A stretch of 64,000 nt of DNA from Microbacterium aurantiacum. Lineage in GTDB: Bacteria; Actinomycetota; Actinomycetes; Actinomycetales; Microbacteriaceae. The DNA is taken from NCBI RefSeq assembly GCF_002872075.1, contig NZ_PGGU01000016.1, positions 62,001 through 126,000 on the forward strand. The letters are read 5' to 3'. How positions within the stretch are numbered: the stretch's first letter is position 1; every line of letters begins with the position of its first letter. The notes beneath the pieces were generated by a model that saw only the letters and a list, made by a program, of their open reading frames with translations, did not search any database and had not been told where the DNA came from. The position numbers and the translations under genes are program-made. This document shows positions 35,101 through 42,794 of this stretch, piece by piece.

Positions 35101-35459
35101 TCGGGCATCGACCAGGCGGCGGCGAACTGCGACGCGGCATCCATCCCGAACCCGTATCGATCACGGGTACGCGGTTCATCCGACATCCGCGTCCCGTCGT
35201 CGAAGACGACGTCCACGGTGACGGCGAGTGCGGCGTGAGGTGCGTGCACGGCGTCGGCGCCGTCTGCGTAGAACGCCCAGTGCACAACGGTGTCGTCGTC
35301 GATCGCGATGCCGTCGAGGCCGGGCACGTCGACGTGCTGGATCCCGAGGGAGGGGTCGAACCGGTAGGCGAGCACCTGACCGCCGAGGACCCCGGATCCG
35401 GGGCGTGACGAAGGCGGGTCCGCGGGCCCATCGGCCGGGACCAGTGCCGCCGCGGTCAT
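32184..35459 (-). CDS. GH92 alpha-mannosidase (cytoplasmic)
   Basis: A 1091-aa exo-alpha-mannosidase of family GH92 (calcium-dependent, inverting). Signatures: VNNGYWDTYRTCWP, NEPxHHIPW-like ISNQPAHHIPWMH, and GFPGDEDNGEMSAWWLW with the catalytic acid region; the N-terminal beta-sandwich starts around residue 150. A C-terminal F5/8C-like segment (VTDVTLTAAAETPEHALTWEASDDG) is present. No signal peptide is visible, unlike many secreted GH92 enzymes, which fits action on imported glycans. ATG 35459 overlaps the permease stop by 4 bp; the longer upstream frame is a shadow of the permease gene. Confidence 0.93.
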   Translation of the reverse strand: MTAAALVPADGPADPPSSRPGSGVLGGQVLAYRFDPSLGIQHVDVPGLDGIAIDDDTVVHWAFYADGADAVHAPHAALAVTVDVVFDDGTRMSDEPRTRDRYGFGMDAASQFAAAWSMPEQWNADTVSLAPWAGRRARVVVVLGTDDVAVRRSAEANGFVEVVAERAPAAAGESPADRVDTRRGSHSGSRFSRGNTIPAVAVPHGFCFVTPATDAADSRWPYRPFVHDDPAGRRLEAVQFSHQPSPWIGDRGVLQLMPFTGQAASDRTARRHWIVRGTERARPHEYAADLVDGSRLEVTATDHGGAFRIKAGPDANVGFIIDQLTDDGALRFHDGGAAFEGWIAEGPADWGNAPRTYFAGYALGGVAGSGSLHDAGRGKVAGYVAGTGVLEVRVALSFLSLEQARRTLHRELGAETSFDDLRDALRMQWDDLLGAVSLPPASAPGGDDARHRALADAEDRARLASALYRLHLYPNRASEDVDDGGALVRQFADPMVAAGPHGDDETGAPVREGELFVNNGYWDTYRTCWPTLAMLDPEHTGRMLDGLLQQWRTGGWMPRWSAPGYVDSMVGTSSDQIFADGERWGARFDAGEAFESAWRDACEPSADSRWGRKGIARGRFRGYIEREIPEGMSWSLENAISDAAIARLATRLADGLDSLPSQDVPVFGAESGTIRDGSAARRMRAARYRAYARYFENRARSYRMLFDPEHGFFRGRDADGAFGQGAFDPRVWGGDNVETNGWGMSVSAVHDGHGLAALYGGPAGLRAHLDRLFAEPETGDEAFGGSYGTVIHEQREARALRSGMCAISNQPAHHIPWMHVFGDQPWRAGAEVHGLARRLFAGAMIGQGFPGDEDNGEMSAWWLWAGLGLYPLELASGMLRIGCPLFDDIVVRRAGGVELRVRSHRSVPDARYLVAARLDGEMLDRAELEIDALVDGAVLDLEFSDSAEEAAASPLWQRAVAPPDPWRADLTTAAGAPIGDAALFDDAADSPVSLAPGDSAGWRFGEPRRVTDVTLTAAAETPEHALTWEASDDGISWRVVTTTHHEPLLADRTTPFTFTAPVSARMLRVRATDAVDLRQLELFDLGNAEPA

Positions 35460-36397
35460 CCCTTGACGGCGCCCTCCTGCACGCCCTTGAAGAAGAAGCG
35501 CTGCATGATCGAGAACAGCACGATGATCGGGATGAGCGCGACCATCGTGCCGGCCGCGATCAGGCGCGGGTCCGGCGAGAAGTTGCTGTTCAGATACGCC
35601 ATGCCGACGGTGAGGGTGTAATTCGCCGGGTCGGTGAGCACCATCAGCGGCCACAGGTAGTCGTCCCAGGCCCCGATGAAGGTGAAGATCGCGACGACGC
35701 TGGCCATGCCGCGCACGTTCGGCCACACGATGTGGCGGATGCGCTGCCACGTCGTGGCGCCGTCGACCGTGGCGGCATCGAGGACGTCCTTGGGGATCAT
35801 CCGGCAGGCGGTCGCGATCAGCAGCACGTTCATCGCCGCGATCGCGCCGGGCAGGAACACGCCCCACAGCGTGTTCGCGAGTCCCAGCGCGTTGATCGTC
35901 AGCAGGTTGCTGGTGATCGTCACCTCGCCGGGGAGCAGCATGGTGGACAGCAGGATGCCGAGCACGATGAACTTTCCGCGGAACTTCATGCAGGCCAGCG
36001 CGTAGCCGGCGAACACCGAGAGCACCACGTTCGTGATCACGGAGCCGACCGCCACCAGCAGCGAGTGCCAGGCGTAGGTGTACACCGGGACGATGTCGGT
36101 CACCGTGCCGTAGTTCTCGATGGTCGGCTGAGCCGGGATCAGGTTCGGCGGGAACGTGTAGAGGTCTTCGCCCGGACCCTTGAACGAGGTCGAGAGCTGC
36201 CAGATGAACGGGCCGATGACGAGCAGCAGCACCCCGATCATCAGCACGTACCGGAGGATGAGTCCGGCGAGCGTCGGCTTGCTGAAGTCGCCCGATCCGT
36301 TGCGGCGGAAGCTGCGCTCCTTGCGCAGGCGCTGCGGCTCGGTACCCGGGTGTTCGGAAGCCGAGTCCTGAGTGCGTGGTTCGGTCGCGGTGCTCAT
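35456..36397 (-). CDS. ABC sugar permease, MalG-type (locus A)
   Basis: A 313-aa inner-membrane permease with six helices after a polar 45-residue N-terminus. It carries the EAA loop DAATVDGATTWQRIRHIVWPNVRG and ends with FSIMQRFFFKGVQEGAVKG, the usual CUT1 MalG-type C-terminus. ATG overlaps the upstream permease stop by 4 bp and the stop overlaps the GH92 ATG by 4 bp. Imports the oligosaccharides released by the Endo-H-like protein (inference). Confidence 0.93.
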   Translation of the reverse strand: MSTATEPRTQDSASEHPGTEPQRLRKERSFRRNGSGDFSKPTLAGLILRYVLMIGVLLLVIGPFIWQLSTSFKGPGEDLYTFPPNLIPAQPTIENYGTVTDIVPVYTYAWHSLLVAVGSVITNVVLSVFAGYALACMKFRGKFIVLGILLSTMLLPGEVTITSNLLTINALGLANTLWGVFLPGAIAAMNVLLIATACRMIPKDVLDAATVDGATTWQRIRHIVWPNVRGMASVVAIFTFIGAWDDYLWPLMVLTDPANYTLTVGMAYLNSNFSPDPRLIAAGTMVALIPIIVLFSIMQRFFFKGVQEGAVKG

Positions 36398-37281
36398 GCC
36401 AGCACCTTCGCCTTCTTCTCGCGGTTCATGATCGCGATCCCGACCAGCGGGAGCAGGGTCAGCAGGAACAGCGCGACGCTGATCGCGGCGGCATAGCCCA
36501 GGTTTCCGTTCAGCCCCGAGCCCACCTGGCGGATGAGCATCACGATCGACATGTCGTATCCGCCGGGCCCGCCGGTGCCGTTCGAGAGGATGTCGAGTTC
36601 GGTGAAGACGCGCATCGCCGAGACGGCGATGAGAGCCGAGACGAGCAGCACCGCTCCGCGCACGCTGGGGATGGTGACGCTGAGGAAGCGACGGAAGCTG
36701 CTGGCGCCGTCGAGCATCGCCGCCTCGTGCAGGTCCTTGCCGACGTTCCCGAGAGCCGCGAGGTAGACGACCATGTAGTAGCCCATGCCCTTCCACACCG
36801 TGAGCAGGATGGCGCAGCCGAGCAGCCACCAGCGATCGACGAGGAACGCGATCGGCTGGTCCACGACGCCCATCCATTCGAGCGCCTGGTTGATCACGCC
36901 GCGACTGTCGAACAGCCAGCTCCAGATGAGGGCGACCACGACGGCCGAGGCGATGACGGGGAAGTAGTACGTCGTCCGGAACAGGGCGATGCCCGGCACG
37001 TTCTTCTCGACCAGCAGCGCCAGCATCAGCGGCAGCACGGTGAGCAGCGGCACGCACACGACCACGTAGATGAGGCACGTGATCATGGCGTAGCCGAACT
37101 GCTCGTCCGACAGGAGCCGCTCGTACTGGGCGAAACCGACGGGCTCGACGGGCCGCAGGGGCCTGGCGTCGGTGAAGCTCAGCACCACCGTGTTGAGGAA
37201 TGGCCACAACGAGAACACCAGCACCCAGATGAGGGCGGGAGCCACGAGCAGCCATGGTGTGAACCGTCTGTGCGATCTCAT
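36394..37281 (-). CDS. ABC sugar permease, MalF-type (locus A)
   Basis: A 295-aa permease with six helices: WLLVAPALIWVLVFSLWPFLNT, TTYYFPVIASAVVVALIWSWLF, and the EAA loop HEAAMLDGASSFRRFLSVTIPSVRG. ATG 37281 follows GGAGG closely. It is coupled to the MalG-type permease by a 4-bp overlap. No ATP-binding protein is encoded here, as is usual for CUT1 systems that share a MsmK-type ATPase encoded elsewhere. Confidence 0.93.
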   Translation of the reverse strand: MRSHRRFTPWLLVAPALIWVLVFSLWPFLNTVVLSFTDARPLRPVEPVGFAQYERLLSDEQFGYAMITCLIYVVVCVPLLTVLPLMLALLVEKNVPGIALFRTTYYFPVIASAVVVALIWSWLFDSRGVINQALEWMGVVDQPIAFLVDRWWLLGCAILLTVWKGMGYYMVVYLAALGNVGKDLHEAAMLDGASSFRRFLSVTIPSVRGAVLLVSALIAVSAMRVFTELDILSNGTGGPGGYDMSIVMLIRQVGSGLNGNLGYAAAISVALFLLTLLPLVGIAIMNREKKAKVLA

Positions 37282-37343
37282 ACTCCGCCTCCTGCGGGTG
37301 CTGGTGTTCTCGAGGGATGGTCGATCAGCGAGTGCCGAACGGC

Positions 37344-38642
37344 CTACTGGTCGATGCGGTTCTCGTTCGCGTGGTCCACGATCTTGTCGAGCGCCTCCTG
37401 GGCACTGATGTCGCCGCGGATCGCGAGCGCCATCTGCTGGTTGAGGTAGTCGGTCATCGCGCCGGTCCACTGGAAGGGCGTGGCCTTGGCGTCGCCGAGA
37501 GCCGCGAACATGACCTCCATGGCCTGAGCCTGGGCCGGGTCGACCGAATCGGCGACCGCGGCGGCGACCTCTTCTGTCCCTTCGGCCGTGCCGGGGGCGA
37601 AGCCGGTGGCGATCTGCACGAAGGCGACCTGGTTCTCCTCGTTGGTGGCGAACTCGGCGAAGGCCAGTGCCGCCTCCTTGTTCTTCGAATCGGCCGAGAC
37701 GTTGAGGCCCTGGACGAACAGCGGCGGGACACCCGGACGCGGCGTCGCGATGGTGTGCTCGAGAAGAGTCGGGGCCTTGGTGCGCAGGTCGCCGGCGAAG
37801 CCGGAGCCTCCGGTGGAGTAGGCGACCTTGCCCTGCAGGAACATCTCGGCGTTGCCCGAGTAGGTTCCGGTCAGCGCCTCCGGCGGCATGGCGCCCGCGG
37901 CGTACGCGTCGGCGTACTTCTGCACGATCTCGGCGGCCTCGTCGGTGTTGAAGACGAACGTGCCGCCCTCGTCCATGACGTCCAGGCCGGCGGCGATGAA
38001 GGTGTCCAGCCCCGGCATCGACGACACCAGCTGCACCTTGCCGCCCGATTCCGTGGCGACCTGCTTGCTGAGATCGAGCCATCCGTCGATGTCGGCCGGG
38101 AGGTTCTCCTCCGTGACGCCGTACGCCTGCAGCGGTTCCATGTTCCACCAGGAGAGGTCGCTGCCGAGATACCACGGCAGACCGTAGCTTCCCTCGACGC
38201 CGCTGAACTTGCTGTAGGCCTCCCAGGCGCCGGCGTTGTACTTCTCCTCGAGCGCGGGATCCGCGACCGCGAGGTCGAGGAGCTTGCCCGCCTTCACGAG
38301 CGGGAAGGCGATGTCCGGGGGCAGGTTCAGGACGTCGGGGAGCGTGTTCGAGTTCGCCTGGCTGAGGATCTTGTCCTGGTAGCCGTCGCCGGGCTGGTCG
38401 ATCCACTCCACGGTGACCTCGGGGTTCTCCGCCTCGAAGGCGTCGATGAGGTCCTCGAAGTACGGGGTGAACTTCTCGTTCTTCAGTGACCAGGTCTGGA
38501 ACTGGATGGTGCCGGACAGTTCGCCGGATGTGTCGACCGGCCCGCTGGCGCCGGTCGTTCCACCCGTGCCTCCGGTGCAGGCGGACAGTGCGAGTGCAGC
38601 CGAGACGGTGATGCCGACGGCGAGCGTCTTTCTGATCGTCAT
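37344..38642 (-). CDS. Sugar ABC transporter substrate-binding lipoprotein (locus A)
   Basis: A 432-aa family 1 solute-binding protein. The lipoprotein signal is TIRKTLAVGITVSAALALSAC with the lipidated Cys22, followed by a Gly/Thr-rich tether. Mature features: TIQFQTWSLKNEKFTPYFEDLI, LPDVLNLPPDIAFPLVKAGKL, GLPWYLGSDLSWWNMEPLQAYG and SSMPGLDTFIAAGLDVMDEGG. ATG 38642 has GGAG 8 nt upstream. First gene of the operon SBP-permease-permease-GH92-Endo H-like. The predicted ligand is a high-mannose-type oligosaccharide, from gene context. Confidence 0.93.
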   Translation of the reverse strand: MTIRKTLAVGITVSAALALSACTGGTGGTTGASGPVDTSGELSGTIQFQTWSLKNEKFTPYFEDLIDAFEAENPEVTVEWIDQPGDGYQDKILSQANSNTLPDVLNLPPDIAFPLVKAGKLLDLAVADPALEEKYNAGAWEAYSKFSGVEGSYGLPWYLGSDLSWWNMEPLQAYGVTEENLPADIDGWLDLSKQVATESGGKVQLVSSMPGLDTFIAAGLDVMDEGGTFVFNTDEAAEIVQKYADAYAAGAMPPEALTGTYSGNAEMFLQGKVAYSTGGSGFAGDLRTKAPTLLEHTIATPRPGVPPLFVQGLNVSADSKNKEAALAFAEFATNEENQVAFVQIATGFAPGTAEGTEEVAAAVADSVDPAQAQAMEVMFAALGDAKATPFQWTGAMTDYLNQQMALAIRGDISAQEALDKIVDHANENRIDQ

Positions 38643-38702
38643 GGACGTTTCTCCTTCGAAGTGGCCCAAGGGTGCCGCTCACGAGCCGGGTGGCATCCCT
38701 TT

Positions 38703-38718
38703 ACTAAAACGATATAGT
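38703..38718. promoter_or_regulatory. Candidate LacI operator ACTAAAACGATATAGT, site 2
   Basis: A 16-bp imperfect palindrome (extended by T/A to 38702-38719) between the divergent importer operon and the GH5-type gene. One base differs from the site before the GH38 gene. A minus-strand TACTAT -10-like box overlaps it. Confidence 0.7.
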
Positions 38719-38783
38719 ATCTGAACTATGCCACACGGTCGCCACCTTGTCCAGCCTCCGGCGGCGCCCCGGAAAGGATCGCG

Positions 38784-40070
38784 ATGACCGAGTCGATCGC
38801 CCCCCTGCGCTTCGGCGCCAACTACACGCCGCGCTCCCAGTGGATGCATGCGTGGATGTCGCTGGACCTCGACGAGGTGCGACGCGACTTCGCCGCCCTC
38901 GCCGATCTCGGCCTCGACCACGTGCGGATCTTCCCGCTGTGGACGGTGCTTCAGCCCAACCGCACGCTGATCCGCGCCGAGGCCGTCGACGATGTCCGCG
39001 CCGTGGTCGACGTCGCCGCCGAGTTCGGACTCGACGCGAGCGTCGACGTCATCCAGGGCCACCTGTCGAGCTTCGACTTCATCCCGTCGTGGCTGTTCAC
39101 CTGGCACGACAAGAACATGTTCACGCACCCGGACGCGCTCAGCGGCCAGGTCGCGCTCGTCGAGCGGCTGGGCGAGCGGCTCGGCGGCGCCGGCAACTTC
39201 CTGGGCTTCACGCTGGGCAACGAGACGAATCAGTTCTCCGCATCCACCCACCCTTCCCCCTGGCCGGTCACCGAGGCCGAGGCGGCGAACTGGATCACCA
39301 CCCTGCTGGATGCCGCGCAGAGGGCCGCCCCCGCGCAGCAGCACGTGCACAGCGAGTACGACGCCGCCTGGTACATGGACGGTCACGGCTTCACCCCGGC
39401 GCTCGCCACTCGCCTGGGCGCGATGAGCACCGTGCACTCGTGGATCTTCAACGGCACCGCGCAGAAGTACGGGGGCCGGTCCGTGGCATCCGATCGCCAT
39501 GCGGAGTACATGATCGAACTGGCGCGCGGCTTCGCCACCGATCCGGATCGCCCGATCTGGCTGCAGGAGGTCGGCGCGCCGTCGAACTGCCTGACGCCGG
39601 AGGAGACTCCGGACTTCCTCGAGGCGACCGTGCGCTCGGCCGCCCGGACCGAGAACCTCTGGGGCGTCACCTGGTGGTGCTCGCACGACGTGAGCCGCTC
39701 GCTGGCCGATTTTCCCGAGCTCGAGTACACCCTGGGGCTCGTCGATCAGGATGGCGTCGCGAAGCCCATCGGGCGCCGCTTCGCCGAACTCATCCCCGAG
39801 CTGCGCCAGCGGCAGGCGGCTCCGGAACGCTCGCTCGGCATCGTCGTCGAGGTCGACGACGATGAGATTCCGCTCAGCCGGGGAGCGATGAGCCCCGGCG
39901 GCTCGATCTTCCAGGCCTGGGTGGATGCCTGCGAGGCCGGTGTCGATGCCGCGTTCGTGACGTCGGTGGATGCCGCCAGGCCCGAGGTGCTCACCGCGCG
40001 GGGCATCACCGAACTCGTGCGTCCGGCGCTCCGCGGGGACGAGTACACCTCTCAGAACACCGTCGTCTGA
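38784..40070 (+). CDS. GH5-type putative beta-mannosidase (N-glycan core)
   Basis: A 428-aa clan GH-A (beta/alpha)8 hydrolase without signal peptide. [17 protein letters not shown] at the N-terminus, [13 protein letters not shown], acid/base E147 in [11 protein letters not shown] and nucleophile E262 in [13 protein letters not shown]. The architecture and context resemble the GH5 subfamily-18 beta-mannosidases that split Man-beta-1,4-GlcNAc, the product left after Endo-H release and alpha-mannosidase trimming. Subfamily placement by eye is not certain. ATG is preceded by GGAAAGGA at 5 nt. It diverges from the importer operon and shares its operator region. Confidence 0.8.
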   Translation: MTESIAPLRFGANYTPRSQWMHAWMSLDLDEVRRDFAALADLGLDHVRIFPLWTVLQPNRTLIRAEAVDDVRAVVDVAAEFGLDASVDVIQGHLSSFDFIPSWLFTWHDKNMFTHPDALSGQVALVERLGERLGGAGNFLGFTLGNETNQFSASTHPSPWPVTEAEAANWITTLLDAAQRAAPAQQHVHSEYDAAWYMDGHGFTPALATRLGAMSTVHSWIFNGTAQKYGGRSVASDRHAEYMIELARGFATDPDRPIWLQEVGAPSNCLTPEETPDFLEATVRSAARTENLWGVTWWCSHDVSRSLADFPELEYTLGLVDQDGVAKPIGRRFAELIPELRQRQAAPERSLGIVVEVDDDEIPLSRGAMSPGGSIFQAWVDACEAGVDAAFVTSVDAARPEVLTARGITELVRPALRGDEYTSQNTVV

Positions 40071-40088
40071 CCGGTGCTTCTTGGCGGA

Positions 40089-41111
40089 TCAGCGCGGCGC
40101 GGCCGTGCTCTCGCGCACCGTGAGACCGGGCAACGGCCCGACGCGATCGGGCAGGATCTCGACCGAGTCGATCTGCTCGAGCAGGAAGTCCGCGGCATCC
40201 GCACCCAGCCCGAAAGTGTCACGCGTGATGCACGTGATCGACGGATGCACGAGACCCGCGACGACCGAATCGTCGAACGACGCGATGGAGAGATCGCCCG
40301 GCACGGAGACCCGCATCTCCTGGGCGACGCGGAGGCCCGCGATCGCCATGACGTCGTTGTCGAAGACCACCGCGGACGGGCGCTCGCGGCGGCTGAGCAG
40401 TCGTCGCATGGCGTTCGCCGCCTCGCTGGGCGAGAAGTCAGTGGCGATCACCTCTCCGGTCACGCCGCGATCCTTCTGCCCGACGAGCACCTCGGTGCGC
40501 ATCCGCGTGTGCTGGAACTCGGCGGGACCCGCGACGTAGACGATCGAACGATGCCCGAGCGCCGCCAGGTAGTCGAAGAGGGCATGCGCGACCTGACTGT
40601 CATCGAGCCAGATCGTGGCCGGATGCGCGTCGTCCGAGGCATGACTGCCGATGACGACGGCCGGAAGGTCGAGATCGCGCAGCACGGTGAGACGCGGGTC
40701 GTCATCGCGCGGGTCGATCACGATCACACCGTCGACCTGATTGGCGCTGCGCCAGCGACGGTAGGTCGCCACCTCCTCCTCGAGTGAGGCGACGAGCACC
40801 ATCTGCATCGCGATGCGATTCGTGGCGAGGGCCGACTGCACGCCGGCGATGAGGTCGGTGAAGAAGGCCTCGGCGCCGAGCGTCCCCGCCGAGCGGTTCA
40901 CGGCGAAGCCGATGACCCCGGCGCGGGAACCGACCAGCGCGCGGGCCGCCGAGCTCGGCAGCCACTGATGCTGCTCCGCGATCTCTAGAATGCGCTGCCG
41001 CGTCTGCTCACTGACCCCCGGGCGGCCGTTCAAGGCGAAGGACACCGCACCGGGCGAGACCCCGGCGAGCCGCGCGATGTCGGTGATGGTGACGCGCTTC
41101 GCCTTGGACAT
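40089..41111 (-). CDS. LacI-family regulator (candidate N-glycan locus regulator)
   Basis: A 340-aa LacI protein: HTH RVTITDIARLAGVSPGAVSFALNG, hinge ILEIAEQHQWLPSSAARAL and a sugar-binding domain (VDGVIVIDPRDDDPRLTVL; SIASFDDSVVAGLVHPSITCI). A leaderless-type TACAGT box is 6 nt before the ATG. It lies convergent to the GH5 gene and next to the locus A genes, so the ACTAAAACGATnTAGT sites are assigned to it by proximity. No copy of that site precedes its own gene. It could also respond to the neighbouring isomerase operon upstream. Confidence 0.88.
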   Translation of the reverse strand: MSKAKRVTITDIARLAGVSPGAVSFALNGRPGVSEQTRQRILEIAEQHQWLPSSAARALVGSRAGVIGFAVNRSAGTLGAEAFFTDLIAGVQSALATNRIAMQMVLVASLEEEVATYRRWRSANQVDGVIVIDPRDDDPRLTVLRDLDLPAVVIGSHASDDAHPATIWLDDSQVAHALFDYLAALGHRSIVYVAGPAEFQHTRMRTEVLVGQKDRGVTGEVIATDFSPSEAANAMRRLLSRRERPSAVVFDNDVMAIAGLRVAQEMRVSVPGDLSIASFDDSVVAGLVHPSITCITRDTFGLGADAADFLLEQIDSVEILPDRVGPLPGLTVRESTAAPR

Positions 41112-41117
41112 GCCCCA

Positions 41118-41123
41118 ACTGTA
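41118..41123 (-). promoter_or_regulatory. -10 box TACAGT, leaderless-type promoter of the first lacI gene
   Basis: On the minus strand TACAGT sits 6 nt before the ATG at 41111. Confidence 0.5.
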
Positions 41124-41159
41124 GCGATTCAGGCCTGTTCCGGAGCCGGCCGTCGCTCG

Positions 41160-42794
41160 TCAGATCGTCACGTCGCCGACGAGGTTCACCGTGATGCCCA
41201 TGCCGGCGAACATCGCCGCCTTGGCGATGAGCGCCTTGTCGGCGGTCTCGGCGTCGGGCGCGTAGACGAGCTGCGCGTGGTTCGCCTTGTGCCGTGCCAT
41301 GAACTGGTCACGCGAGACGCCGTGCAGCACGACGTGCGCGATCGGCCACTCCGGGTTCGTCGCGTCCTTGCGGCGCTGCGTCTCCTCGGCCGGCAGCTCG
41401 ACGACCGATGCGCGGAAGATGTCGGCCTGCAGGATGCCGTCGGCGATGAACACCCGTGACAGCACGATCTCGCCGGGCTTGGACACGCCGTTGATGGTGG
41501 CCCCTCCCGCCGGGAAGAACACGTGGCCCTGACGCCACCCCTCCGCCTGGTCCCATCCGCCGAGGTGCGAGGCCGGCACGGACCCTGAGATCTCGTACAC
41601 CCAGACGAACTGCCCGTCGAAGTCCTCGCCCCAGCGCACGTCGTGCAGTGTGTTGTCCGGCACGAGACCCATCGCGCGCCACACCCGGTCGGTGACGAGC
41701 GCGTCGACCGCGACGCCCTCGTCGGCCTCGTTGAAGTGCGGGAACGCCCGGCCCTCGTGCAGCACCCGCGATCCGTCGCGCGAGGTGACCGGAGGACGCT
41801 CGGTGGTGTTGAGGATGCCTTCGGCGAGGTCGGACGCAGGCACGAGGTCCTTCAGGCCCTGCTGGTACTGGATGCCGACGGCGTCGAGCCCGAAGTCGTC
41901 GGCGATGCGGAGGGCAGCGATGTACATCTTCAGCTGCCACTGCACCTGCTCGCGGGTGAGCTCGGTGGCGGCATTCTCCCCGTACTTGAAGGTCATGCCC
42001 CGCCCGATCAGCCAGTCGTAGGCGGCGTCGGCCTCCTCCTCGGTGACCGTGAGCATCTCGGCGTACAGGGCCGACTGCGAGAGGCGCTCCTTGTAGATGC
42101 CGGTCTTGTTCAGCAGCTCGTCGTCGAAGATGGCGTTGTACATGCCCATGCAGCCTTCGTCGAAGACGCCGATGATGGCCTTCTCCTCGACCAGTTGGGC
42201 GGCGAGGGCCTCACCGAGCTGCTTCTCGGGGCTCTCCGGCAACTCCGGCAGCGCGCGCACGTGCGAGCCGTCGTGGGTGATGGCACCGGTCTCGGTCCAC
42301 TCGCGGATGCCGTTCTTGAACCAGTCGTCCGTGAAGTCGACCGACCAGATCGAGGCGTACGGCTTGCCCATCTTCGTCAGGCCGGCGTTCAGTCCGAGGA
42401 GGCCGACGAGCCCGGGCCAGTCCCCGGCGAAGTTCGCGACCGTGAGGATCGGCCCCCGGTGCGTGCGCAGACCTGCGAGCACATGATGGGAGTACTGCCA
42501 GACGGCCTCGGCGACGATGAGCGGAGCATCCGCCGGGATGTTCTTGAACACCTCGAGGCCCATGCGCTGGCTCGAGATGAAGCCGTGCCCCGTCTCGGGG
42601 TCGACGCCGTTGGCCCGGATGACCGACCAGCCGAGTTCTTCGAAGACGCCGGTGACGCCCGCCTCAAGCTCGACCTGCACCGGCCAGCCGCCGGTGTTCG
42701 CGGCCTCGCGGAGGTCGCCGGACGCGATGAGGTAGGCCGTCTTGGACACCGCCGCGGGGCGGGATGCCGGGGTGGGCAGGGTGTATGTGGTCAT
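41160..42794 (-). CDS. L-fucose/D-arabinose isomerase-like protein
   Basis: A 544-aa protein of the fucose/arabinose isomerase fold: GWSVIRANGVDPETGHGFISSQRMG, VAEAVWQYSHHVLAGLRTHRGPILTVANF (read in parts), FDEGCMGMYNAIFDDELLNKTGIYKERLSQSALYAE and a C-terminal DQFMARHKANHAQLVY that resembles the substrate/metal segment of L-fucose isomerases. L-fucose isomerase also acts on D-arabinose, because the two share stereochemistry at C2-C4. In this operon with GH116 and an FGGY kinase, D-arabinose to D-ribulose is the likely reaction. Last gene of the kinase-GH116-isomerase operon, coupled by a 4-bp overlap. Expected cytoplasmic and Mn-dependent. Confidence 0.8.
   Translation of the reverse strand: MTTYTLPTPASRPAAVSKTAYLIASGDLREAANTGGWPVQVELEAGVTGVFEELGWSVIRANGVDPETGHGFISSQRMGLEVFKNIPADAPLIVAEAVWQYSHHVLAGLRTHRGPILTVANFAGDWPGLVGLLGLNAGLTKMGKPYASIWSVDFTDDWFKNGIREWTETGAITHDGSHVRALPELPESPEKQLGEALAAQLVEEKAIIGVFDEGCMGMYNAIFDDELLNKTGIYKERLSQSALYAEMLTVTEEEADAAYDWLIGRGMTFKYGENAATELTREQVQWQLKMYIAALRIADDFGLDAVGIQYQQGLKDLVPASDLAEGILNTTERPPVTSRDGSRVLHEGRAFPHFNEADEGVAVDALVTDRVWRAMGLVPDNTLHDVRWGEDFDGQFVWVYEISGSVPASHLGGWDQAEGWRQGHVFFPAGGATINGVSKPGEIVLSRVFIADGILQADIFRASVVELPAEETQRRKDATNPEWPIAHVVLHGVSRDQFMARHKANHAQLVYAPDAETADKALIAKAAMFAGMGITVNLVGDVTI

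Noticed and set aside
32748..35408. 886-codon plus-strand frame opposite the GH92 gene
   Set aside because: Shadow of GH92; composition dominated by Arg/Ala/Val/Pro, no domain signature.
35460..35867. Upstream extension of GH92
   Set aside because: Out-of-frame reading of the MalG-type permease gene.
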